A stretch of 64,000 bases of DNA, from NCBI GenBank assembly GCA_028532985.1, contig JANCIK010000005.1:1680501-1744500 (forward strand). The letters run 5' to 3'. The DNA comes from Stropharia rugosoannulata (Eukaryota; Basidiomycota; Agaricomycetes; Agaricales; Strophariaceae). Numbering within the stretch: position 1 is the first letter of the stretch; each line of letters opens with the position of its first letter. A program made the position numbers and the translations under genes. A model generated the notes under the pieces. It was not told where the DNA came from. It was given only the letters and a program-made list of their open reading frames with translations, and searched no databases. Positions 1 to 9,770 of this stretch are shown piece after piece.

Positions 1-35
1 CTGTTGATGGTCAGTCCAATCCATATAATCTAACA
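1..35 (-). repeat. copia group A LTR, 5' tip only
   Basis: The reverse complement begins TGTTAGATTATATGG, the start of the group A LTR, preceded by a G-rich polypurine tract. It is the 3' LTR of the minus-strand copia remnant that follows; the rest of the LTR lies outside the window. Confidence 0.85.
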
Positions 36-1912
36 CTCCCCTGTGATTGAAGCAGTCTGTAAACTACAGTATATACACTATGGTCGAACTTGTGATCTAC
101 TTTTGCTGCTGAGAGCAGTTCAGTGAGAATGTCAGCCACCTGTTGTGTTGTGGGTATAAACAAAGGTGTGATGACTCTGTTCTGTACAGCATCACATAGC
201 CAGTAAAACCGAAGGTCAAGGTGCTTCATGCAGCCATGGTGCTCTGGGTTCTTCGATACACTGATAACAGACTGATTGTCAATGTGCAGTGTGGATGGAA
301 CTGGAATCGTGAAGCCAAACTCGCGCAGAATGTTGTGCATCCAGGAGATCTCCTTGCCAGCCTCAACTGCAGCAACAAACTCAGCTTCAGTGGTAGAGAG
401 CGTCACAATGGTCTGCAACTTGCTAGACCAGCTAATTGAACCACCAGCCATGAGAACAATGTATCCACCGGTAGAGCATCCAGTGTCCTTGCAATCGCCG
501 TGTGCAGCATCACAGTAAGTTGTGAACAGATCTGTACCAAGTGAACCAGAGTAAACCAACTTGTACTCAAGTGTTCCTTTCAGATACTTGAACAAGTGCT
601 TGACTGCTGTCCAGTGCTGCTGTCCAGGATTGCTGTTGAAGTGTGTGAGATAGGACACAGTGTGTGTGATGTCAGGACATGTCATTGTGGTGAGGTACTG
701 AAGAGAACCAATGGCGCTGAGGTAGGGAATGTTTCGCATGAACTCGATGTCATCAGAGCTGCTAGGTGCCATTGCACGAGTGAGGACGGTGCCAGCTGAC
801 ATGGGAGTGGTGACAGGAATTGCATCTTGCATACTGTAATGTTCAAACATGTCCAGAATGAACTGGTGCTGGTGGAGCAAAATCTTGCGTTTGCTGTGAT
901 CCCTGGTAATGCCAACACCTAGTAGAAACTCCATAGCACTGAGATCCCTGCATTTGAATTTGCTTCACAGCACGGTCAATGGATACAGTTGATTTGGATG
1001 CAAATGTGATGTCGTCAATGTAGATAGGCACAAAATTGTGAACTGTGCCATCTGAGTAGATGTACACTGACCTGTCTGCTTCCACATGCTTGAAACCCAT
1101 ATCAGTGAGAACTGAATGCAACTTCGTGTTCCACTGCCTAGCTGACTGCTTGAGACCGTAAAGTGATTTGCACAACTTGCAGACCTTGTTTGGTGCACCT
1201 TCATGGAATCCCTCAGGCTGCAGCATGTAGATGTCCTCATCCAAGTCACCATTGGTGAATGCAGACGAGATGTCCACAGAGCATAGCTCAAGGTCCTCTG
1301 CAGCTGCAATAGCCAGTATCATGCGCAAGGTTGCTGGACGGAAGGTGGGAGCAAAGACTTTGGTGTAATCGACTCCAGGACGTTGACTATAGCCCTTTGC
1401 AACGATATGAGCCTTGTAGCGCTCCACAGTGCCATCTGCATGACGCTTGACCTTGAAGACCCAACCAGAACCAATTGCCTTTGCACCAGGTGGCAAGTCG
1501 ATGATTTCCCAAGTGTTGTTCTGCAGCAGTGTGTTGTACCCTGCATTTGCTGCATCTCGCCATCTGTCTGCATCATCGCCCTTGAGTGCCTGCTTGTAGT
1601 TCTTGGGATCTGACACAGTAGCAGCACCAGCAAACTGAACCTCTTCCAGACCTTCATCAACAGTGTAACTGTCAAGTTTGTCATTATCAAGGTCGTCTGT
1701 CTCAGAAGGCGGCATAGACGGTGGGAGGGGCACAGCAGCAGGTTTGACTTTCCACCATTCACCAGGAGGACGAGATTCGCATGTAGTGCGTCTCAGAGGC
1801 TCAGCAACGACTTTGGGTTCCACAGGAATGGGAGGTGCAACAGTACGAGGCAGTTGGGGCATGTTTGGAGCAGAATGCTGATCTCGTCGAGTTGAGCATG
1901 TTGGTGTTTTTG
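36..1912 (-). pseudogene. copia pol remnant: linker, RT, RNase H
   Basis: Read on the minus strand this gives the proline-rich linker (PPIPVEPKVV, PPGEWWKVKP), the copia-type reverse transcriptase (NNTWEI, GSGWVFKVKRHADG, DISSAFTNGDLDEDIY, catalytic YIDD) and RNase H (TYCDAAHGD, STTEAEFVAA, HIDNQS). The polymerase would copy genomic RNA into cDNA in virus-like particles. The frame is broken near 958, where an 11-nt stretch present in other copies (between KQ and FKCRD) is missing, and again near the C-terminus, where the usual CRSHMGV tail is lost. It is a non-functional relic; the family assignment is secure. Confidence 0.88.
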
Positions 1913-2142
1913 TCGCTCTACAAGCATTGCAGTGACGTGCTCAGCAATAGTGCGGTTGGTGCGTTCAGCAACACCATCCTGCTAGACAAATTGGGACACA
2001 GTGGGGCTTGTACTCCACAATCCAGTCTCGATGAGGTGTCATATGGCTAGTTGCACCTGTATCTGTGAGCCAGTCGAAATCATTGCCTTGTGTGTCACCT
2101 GTAGCAAGTGCAGATGCAAAACCTGCATACTTGACGATTTGC
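1913..2142 (-). pseudogene. scrambled copia integrase and protease scraps
   Basis: Two short minus-strand pieces of the same family are joined out of register. 1913-1980 is integrase around the NRTIAEHVTAM segment, and 1981-2142 is the protease segment containing DTGATSHMTPH. Large internal sections of gag-pol are missing between them and the linker at 1912. It ends abruptly against plus-strand copia leader at 2143. Confidence 0.75.
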
Positions 2143-2366
2143 ACCCTCTTGCACAGTCTCGTGTCAATCGGTTCACTGCTGCTCATGCAATCGATGTTTT
2201 ACTGCAAGTGCTCAACTCGGCCCAATTGTGATACTGCAAGTGTTCTGCCAACTGCTCGTGCATTTCAGCCCAGCTCGTCTCGCATCTTTGTCACATCGTT
2301 TGCGCCATTCTCAGCTACCACCTCATACCACTTCATGTCTATCACCACTTTGCTTCACCTGCAACC
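2143..2366 (+). other. copia group A leader fragment
   Basis: This is untranslated leader sequence, matching the last part of the leader at 14930-15146, directly upstream of a gag ATG. The LTR and the first part of the leader are absent. No other feature is seen. Confidence 0.75.
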
Positions 2367-2990
2367 ATGAGTTTCTTCGCAACACCTCAGTTTGACAAAC
2401 TGAGCACTGCAAACTATCAACTCTGGTCTTGCAACATGAAAGCATGGTTACGCTCTCAGGAGCTATGGCATCTGGTTACAGGTGACGCACAAGGCAATGA
2501 TTTCGACTGGCTCGCAGATACAGGTGCAACTAGCCATATGACGCCTCATCGAGACTGGATTGTGGAGTACAAACCTCACTGTGTCCCAATTTGTCTTGCA
2601 GATGATTCCATCGTCTACTCTGAGGGTGTTGGCAATGTGGTGTTCCATCCAGTCATCAATGGCAAGAAAGCAGACGCTGTAGTCATCAAACATGTTCTGC
2701 ATGTCCCCAAGTTGCGCAACAACCTGCTTGCATGCCTGTACCTCACCAAGCGCTCTGGGATCCTGATTGAGATCGATGCAAAGAAGATGTACTTCAACTG
2801 CTCTGGCAAGACAATCTTCACTGCAACTATCAATGCATCACACTCTGCCATTCTTGATGGTCTCACTCGTCCCATTTGCGAATCTTCATGCTCTGCTTCA
2901 TCGTCGTTGACTCTACCACTCAATGCTGAACTCTGGCATCGTCGTTGCGGACATCACAGCCATGCACACATCAACAAGCTGCTCACCAAG
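2367..2990 (+). pseudogene. copia gag-PR-GAG_pre-integrase fragment (copy 2)
   Basis: The frame starts with the family gag N-terminus (MSFFATPQFDKL), then jumps after VTGD straight into the protease segment with the DTGA active site and on to the HHCC-type pre-integrase (ELWHRRCGHHSHAHINK). Most of gag is deleted between two GGTGA pentamers, one copy of which remains at the junction. The reading frame stays open to the LINE1 insertion at 2991. A gag this short cannot be expected to form particles. Confidence 0.85.
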
Positions 2991-4840
2991 GTAATCTTGG
3001 CACCAACAATGTAATTCTCAAGGCTGGCTATACCTACCTTGTCGACTTATTTACTGCTGCTGGACTTCATATGGAACACAACAAGTCCAAGCTTTTCCAC
3101 TTCTCTTGCTCGAGAGACAGCTTCAATCCTCCCCTGGACACTGGGTTCGCCCCGTTTACCGGAATTACCCCACTCACCCCCAAGCCCATTTGGCGCTATC
3201 TGGGGTTCTTCTTTGATCGTGAACTTAGGTTCCACAAACACGTTCGCTTTTATGCCACCAAGGCACTGACCATGGTGAAAGCCATGGGCATGCTTGGTAA
3301 CTCTGCTAGAGGCTTGTCTCCCAAACAGAGACACCTCCTATATCGGTCATGCGTCCTACCTATTGCAACATATGGCTACAAACTTTGGTATTACAAGTCT
3401 GCCCCCATGGAGGGCATCTTGAAAAACCTCACTAGCATGCAGCACAGAGCAGCTGTATGGATCACTGGTGCTTTCCGCACCTCCCCTACAGGTGGTGTTC
3501 AGGCCATTGCTGGCCTTATGCCTATTCATCTCCACCTTTGTAAGCTTCGACTTCAGTCTGTTTACTGTGTGGCTACTTTGTCGGACTCTCATCCTACAAG
3601 GTCTCTTTTGTCAGACCCTTATGCTAAGAATAGTGATCCCCACTATCATGCCCTCTTTTGCATCCCTGCACGTATCCGCGATAAGCTCAGGGGTAGCATT
3701 CCCGATATACAAATCGACCTTCCTTTCATGACTGAGACTTTCTCTCCGTGCGTGGACAAGGCTCAGCCAGGAAAGCGGCTCTTGGATGTATTTCCTAACT
3801 GCATTCATTTCCGTCCTAGATCTGAGTATGTCCCTGTTGAGCACAAGGACATATCTGATTTTGACAGCAACCTTGTCGCGTACCACGAGTGGATTTGCCT
3901 CCACATCGAAAATGTGCGCCATAAACATTATAACTCCATCCGCAATAAAGCAGAGGAGATACAGGACGCAATCATGATTGGCACGGACGCTTCAGTACCG
4001 GCCAGCAAGTTGCACCAAGCCCTCGCGGGTGCGGTGCTATATCAAAACGGCGCATGTATTGATGAGGTCAAGTACGTCGCTGGAAAGGTCCTTGCTCCCG
4101 ATGCCGAGCTTGCGGCCATTCGTTATGCTATTGTCTGTGCTCTGCAACACAACAATTGTACTAACATTCATTTGTTCACAGACTCTCTCACCGCCGCTAA
4201 GAGAGCCTTGGACCCTTCTATTCACTCCGGCCAAGGTCATTCCTTGGCTGTCTGTCACGTCCTTGGCGATTGGTTCTCTAAGGACCCATTGCACTCTATT
4301 ACTTTTGTCGATGTTCCATCCAAGTCTGAATGGGGCATTCATCATGAAGCTCACCTTTTATTAAAGGCCCAACCCTGGGTACTCGGTAGGTACCAGGATT
4401 CTTCTCTGGACAGCTGCTGCAAAGCGGTAGCTGACCAACAATTACAGGCCTGGCATCAACTGTTCTTTCGGGACACAGATCATGCAGGACATAATTTCCT
4501 CCAACTCAACTCTATTGACGGAGAACACTGCATCAAGCCATCATACACCAAGGGCAGATCGTGGCTCTCATCTTGTGGGGACTCTATTTCTCTCACATCG
4601 CGCATGACCCGGTGCCTACTAGGGCATGCGCCCATCGGCACTTACTTTAAGCGCTTCAATATCGACGAAAAGTACTCCTGCAACTGTGGGGTCCTCCTCC
4701 AGACCAGACAACATCTGTTTGAGTGTCCTCTGCTCAAACACTCTCACGACAGCATTCCGACTTACCTCCCTACGCTTATCAAATTCTTGCAAGACAACCC
4801 TACAGTCTTTGCTAACTCTCCCCCCGCTGGGGTCGGATAA
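2991..4840 (+). pseudogene. LINE ORF2 C-terminal half: RT end, RNase H, zinc motif
   Basis: An open frame without its start. It covers the end of the RT and connection region, an RNase H domain with the expected acidic residues (IGTDAS, AELAAIRYA, FTDSLTAA) and the terminal zinc-binding motif CNCG...HLFEC, and stops at 4838-4840. In a complete LINE, ORF2 nicks the target, copies the RNA and removes the RNA strand. Here the endonuclease and the RT catalytic motifs are missing, so it cannot act alone. There are no internal stops in the surviving part. Confidence 0.88.
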
Positions 4841-5266
4841 CAGCTTTGGAGGCCTTGCAGTGATTGTGATGATTGCCAGTTTTGGTCAGCTTCGGCATTA
4901 ATGGCGTGCACCCCATCAGCCTGTCCCCCGTCCTTAAATGGTGCATGATGAGTGACTGTTGGGGCTTTCCAGGTCTCATCACCAGAAGGGTTTCGGACAA
5001 AGCCTTTAGGTGCAGTGCATGGTGAACCATACTGGGTGCTTCGGCCATCACAGAGTAAGGAGCCTCCTCTAGCTTTTCTGTCATGACGCGCACTTCCACG
5101 TGTCTCGACCTTGTCTGATGCATTACCTGCCTAGGCTCGTTCCATGTGTTGCCTCTCACCCGGGGAGTATGTATCTCTATCTACTGTAGGTAGTATTCTG
5201 TGATGTACTTCGCAGCACGGACTGTGTTCGGACACTGCATAATAAATTGGCACAAGCCATGATTTC
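4841..5266 (+). other. LINE 3' UTR with poly(A) signal
   Basis: About 425 nt shared by all LINE copies with a 3' end in this window. It contains AATAAA shortly before the tail and ends GCCATGATTTC. It is probably the region recognised by the LINE RT for priming, but that is inference. Confidence 0.7.
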
Positions 5267-5286
5267 AAAAAAAAAAAAAAAAAAAA

Positions 5287-6468
5287 GACGCCCTATCTGA
5301 TGGTACTTGACTCGACTTGCTAGGACCAACAGTTGGACCGGAATGCACATGCAATTTCCCAGAATGCGAATTAGGCTGCATTGAGCACTTTGGTAAATTT
5401 GATGATTTCGCACTAGCAGTCGGTTTCTGCAAGTTGGGAGTAGGTGCATCTTGTTCGTCGTCAGATGACGAGTCAGATGGTGCTCGTCCTGCCGAAGGAG
5501 GCGCAGTTGGTGCATCCGAGTCATCAGTGTCCAAGTCAGGCAAATAGGCAGCAGTTGAATCCCCCCCAGAATCTGGCACATCTGAGAAGTGTGAAGGCGT
5601 GCCCTTTGGAAACAGGTTGATTGGTGAAGTGACCTTCAAACCAGGAAAGCTGCGTTCATCAAAGATAGCACGTTCAGAGATCACATACTTCTTAGTGGAC
5701 GGATTGTAGAACTGCCAGCCTTTGTAGCCTGTAGGGTAACCGACAAAGATGCACTTCTCAACGTGTGGTTGTAGTGACTTGCGTTTGTCTCTCTGCACAA
5801 AGACGTACACAGCACAACCAAAAACACGGACATGGGTCATATCAGGTTTCTTGCCATGCCACTCAGTGTAGGGCACAGAGTCAGTCAGAGATGACATAGG
5901 GAGCCTGTTCCACACGTGAATGTAAGCAAAAACTGCAAGTCGCCAAAACGAGAGTGGGAGCTTTGCCTCTACAAGCATTGCAGTGACGTGCTCAGCAATA
6001 GTGCGGTTGGCATGTTCAGCAACACCATTCTGCTGAGGCCAATTGCGTGTGCTGTGTCGTCTGTGAATGCCACATTGCTCCATAAACCGTATGAACTCGT
6101 TTGACATGTATTCACCAGCCTTGTCATCCTGCATAGCCTTGATTTTCGCGTTCAGCTGGTTCTCTGCATATGCCTTGTACACCTTGAATGCATCAAATGC
6201 GTCCGACTTGCGCTTTAGGAACATGACAGCATGCAGGTGAGTGCAGTCGTCGATGAATGTGATCCAGTAGCAATGTCCCTCAGGCGTAGGCACTGAGAGT
6301 GGACCATGCAAGTCAGAATGCACCAATTCAAGTGGTTTGGTCGATTTGCAAGTTGAGCTCGGAAATGAGCCAGATGTCATCTTGCCTGCTAAGCATGCTT
6401 CGCAAATTGGATCTGGTTGCTCTTTCGACGTTAAAACCATGCCACTGACCAGACCCTTGGCAAGCAGC
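5287..6468 (-). pseudogene. copia integrase and linker, inverted segment of copy 2
   Basis: On the minus strand this reads from the pre-integrase end (LLAKGLVSG) through the zinc-type PICEACLAGK, the integrase core with the acidic triad (HSDLHGP; MQDDKAGEY; NGVAEHANRT, spacing D-35-E) and into the serine-rich linker ending near VPSDRAS. The frame is almost entirely open. It is flanked by the poly(A) of LINE1 and the poly(T) of LINE2. Its two ends match the copia sequence at 2990 and 13849, so it is the missing middle of the surrounding plus-strand copia, flipped in place. Confidence 0.88.
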
Positions 6469-6917
6469 TTTTTTTTTTTTTTTTTTTTTTTGAAATCATG
6501 GCTTGTGCCAATTTATTATGCAGTGTCCGAACACAGTCCGTGCTGCGAAGTACATCACAGAATACTACCTACAGTAGATAGAGATACATACTCCCCGGGT
6601 GAGAGGCAACACATGGAACGAGCCTAGGCAGGTAATGCATCAGACAAGGTCGAGACACGTGGAAGTGCGCGTCATGACAGAAAAGCTAGAGGAGGCTCCT
6701 TACTCTGTGATGGCCGAAGCACCCAGTATGGTTCACCATGCACTGCACCTAAAGGCTTTGTCCGAAACCCTTCTGGTGATGAGACCTGGAAAGCCCCAAC
6801 AGTCACTCATCATGCACCATTTAAGGACGGGGGACAGGCTGATGGGGTGCACGCCATTAATGCCGAAGCTGACCAAAACTGGCAATCATCACAATCACTG
6901 CAAGGCCTCCAAAGCTG

Positions 6918-8716
6918 TTATCCGACCCCAGCGGGGGGAGAGTTAGCAAAGACTGTAGGGTTGTCTTGCAAGAATTTGATAAGCGTAGGGAGGTAAGTCG
7001 GAATGCTGTCGTGAGAGTGTTTGAGCAGAGGACACTCAAACAGATGTTGTCTGGTCTGGAGGAGGACCCACAGTTGCAGGAGTACTTTGCGATATTGAAG
7101 CGCTTAAAGTAAGTGCCGATGGCGCATGCCCTAGTAGGCACCGGGTCATGCGATGTGAGAGAAATAGAGTCCCCACAAGATGAGAGCCACGATCTGCCCT
7201 TGGTGTATGATGGCTTGATGCAGTGTTCTCCGTCAATAGAGTTGAGTTGGAAATTATGTCCTGCATGATCTGTGTCCCGAAGAACAGTTGATGCCAGGCC
7301 TGTAATTGTTGGTCAGCTACGCTTTGCAGCAGCTGTCCAGAGAAGAATCCTACCGAGTACCCAGGGTTGGGCCTTTAATAAAAGGTGAGCTTCATGATGA
7401 ATGCCCCATTCAGACTTGGATGGAACATCGACAAAAGTAATAGAGTGCAATGGGTCCTTAGAGAACCAATCGCCAAGGACGTGACAGACAGCCAAGGAAT
7501 GACCTTGGCCGGAGTGAATAGAAGGGTCCAAGGCTCTCTTAGCGGTGAGAGAGTCTGTGAACAAATGAATGTTAGTACAATTGTTGTGTTGCAGAGCACA
7601 GACAATAGCATAACGAATGGCCGCAAGCTCGGCATCGGGAGCAAGGACCTTTCCAGCGACGTACTTGACCTCATCAATACATGCGCCGTTTTGATATAGC
7701 ACCGCACCCGCGAGGGCTTGGTGCAACTTGCTGGCCGGTACTGAAGCGTCCGTGCCAATCATGATTGCGTCCTGTATCTCCTCTGCTTTATTGCGGATGG
7801 AGTTATAATGTTTATGGCGCACATTTTCGATGTGGAGGCAAATCCACTCGTGGTACGCGACAAGGTTGCTGTCAAAATCAGATATGTCCTTGTGCTCAAC
7901 AGGGACATACTCAGATCTAGGACGGAAATGAATGCAGTTAGGAAATACATCCAAGAGCCGCTTTCCTGGCTGAGCCTTGTCCACGCACGGAGAGAAAGTC
8001 TCAGTCATGAAAGGAAGGTCGATTTGTATATCGGGAATGCTACCCCTGAGCTTATCGCGGATACGTGCAGGGATGCAAAAGAGGGCATGATAGTGGGGAT
8101 CACTATTCTTAGCATAAGGGTCTGACAAAAGAGACCTTGTAGGATGAGAGTCCGACAAAGTAGCCACACAGTAAACAGACTGAAGTCGAAGCTTACAAAG
8201 GTGGAGATGAATAGGCATAAGGCCAGCAATGGCCTGAACACCACCTGTAGGGGAGGTGCGGAAAGCACCAGTGATCCATACAGCTGCTCTGTGCTGCATG
8301 CTAGTGAGGTTTTTCAAGATGCCCTCCATGGGGGCAGACTTGTAATACCAAAGTTTGTAGCCATATGTTGCAATAGGTAGGACGCATGACCGATATAGGA
8401 GGTGTCTCTGTTTGGGAGACAAGCCTCTAGCAGAGTTACCAAGCATGCCCATGGCTTTCACCATGGTCAGTGCCTTGGTGGCATAAAAGCGAACGTGTTT
8501 GTGGAACCTAAGTTCACGATCAAAGAAGAACCCCAGATAGCGCCAAATGGGCTTGGGGGTGAGTGGGGTAATTCCGGTAAACGGGGCGAACCCAGTGTCC
8601 AGGGGAGGATTGAAGCTGTCTCTCGAGCAAGAGAAGTGGAAAAGCTTGGACTTGTTATGTTCCATACAAAGTCCAGCAGCAGTAAATAAGTCGACAAGGT
8701 AGGCATAGCCAGCCTT
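6918..8716 (-). pseudogene. LINE2 ORF2 C-terminal half
   Basis: Same domains as the LINE1 copy: end of RT, RNase H (IGTDAS, ELAAIRYA, FTDSL) and the terminal zinc motif. At the nucleotide level it is nearly identical to LINE1. Between about 7070 and 7352 it carries eight small deletions, and near 7543 a 3-nt one, none of them in LINE1 or LINE3; several shift the frame, so the C-terminus falls into different frames. The 5' side is separated from the rest of ORF2 by the insert at 8717-9770. Confidence 0.85.
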
Positions 8717-9770
8717 CATCAGGAAAACCACTTTTTGGAAAAGAGACTTTTTGAGACATCTATATGTCTCTTGGGAAATTTAGTGTCTTTTTGAGACATC
8801 AATATGTCTTTTGGTGAATTTTATGTCTTTTTTTATACTTTTAAAGGTCTCCTAGAGACTTTAGGGAAATATGTAATTCTTCCAATGTCTTTTTAGGTCT
8901 TTTTATGTCTTTTAAAGTCTTTCAATTTTTTTAAGTATTTAAATGTATTGATGTAATTGTATAAATCTTTTTATGTCTCTAAAAGATTGTAGAAATGTCT
9001 TATAAAGTGTATTAAAAAGCTACAAAAAGACTTAAAAAGACATTTAAAGACATAAGAACCTAGGAAAAAGTTGACTTATGAATAGCTATTGTCAACTATT
9101 ACTTGTAATCTACATTGCAGGTCTTATATAAAATACATCTGAACATCACTAAATTCAATGACTTGTGATGTAATAAATTAATGTAGTCTAGAGCATTACC
9201 ATCATATTTGACCTGCAGTGAGTCTATATACACAGGCACATAGTGGAGGGGAAAGTATGCTGGTTTTAAGTCATGCATGAAGCTGTTGGTTCAATTCCTG
9301 GCAAATGCAAATTATTTCCACAACATAAGTTCCTCTTCCCATTGTACCCAAGTTAATGTAATGGTTTATTTGCCATTGTATGTTTATGTAAGGTGCTGAC
9401 CAATATAGTTACTTTATGACAAATCTTAAGTACATTTAAATATACCTAATTACCTACTTACAAATACACTTACAAATACAATCCATTCTATGTAGTAGTG
9501 ATTTGGCTAAGATAAGGTTATGTTTTAATGTTTTTATAAAGCAAAATTGTAACATTAAAAGACATTTAGAGACATCTAGAGACATTATGAACACATAAAA
9601 AGACATTAAAGAGACTCCTAGAGACATAAAAAAGTCTTTAAAAGTTTGATACCTGGAGACTTTGCTTTAAAAGTCTCCTAGAGACCCAGGTCTCCTGGGG
9701 TCTTTTTAAGTCTTTTTGAGTCTTTTTAAAAATTTAAAAGACTTTTTTCAAAAAAGTCTTTTTCCTGATG
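8717..9770. mobile_element. 1.05 kb non-autonomous TIR element in LINE2
   Basis: AT-rich insert with inverted ends (CATCAGGAAAA...TTTTCCTGATG) that splits the LINE ORF2 at AGCCTT/GAGAATAAC and duplicates TT. No coding frame of note. Both ends are packed with GTCTTTTT/AAAGAC motifs and short palindromes such as GAGACAT-CTAT-ATGTCTC, typical of subterminal transposase-binding arrays in MITE-like elements. The superfamily is not recognisable; a 2-bp duplication fits several DNA-transposon groups, and chance identity cannot be excluded. Confidence 0.75.

Larger units (their letters stand above)
2991..5286 (+). mobile_element. LINE1: 5'-truncated Tad1-like LINE
   Basis: The element enters the LINE inside the RT domain at GNLGTNNVILKAG and runs to the 3' UTR. 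An AATAAA lies about 15 nt before a 20-nt poly(A) at 5267-5286. 5' truncation and a poly(A) tail are the marks of target-primed reverse transcription. The host sequence before it (2976-2991, ending CTCACCAAGG) recurs not after its own poly(A) but at 6455-6470 in reverse complement, with two mismatches; see findings for the inversion this implies. Confidence 0.92.

Noticed and set aside
5287..6468. An independent minus-strand copia insertion between two LINEs
   Set aside because: Its ends match the two LINE target sites of the surrounding plus-strand copia, in exchanged positions, so it is the flipped middle of that copia.
9234..9305. A functional tRNA gene
   Set aside because: A- and B-box likeness only; the acceptor and T stems do not pair.
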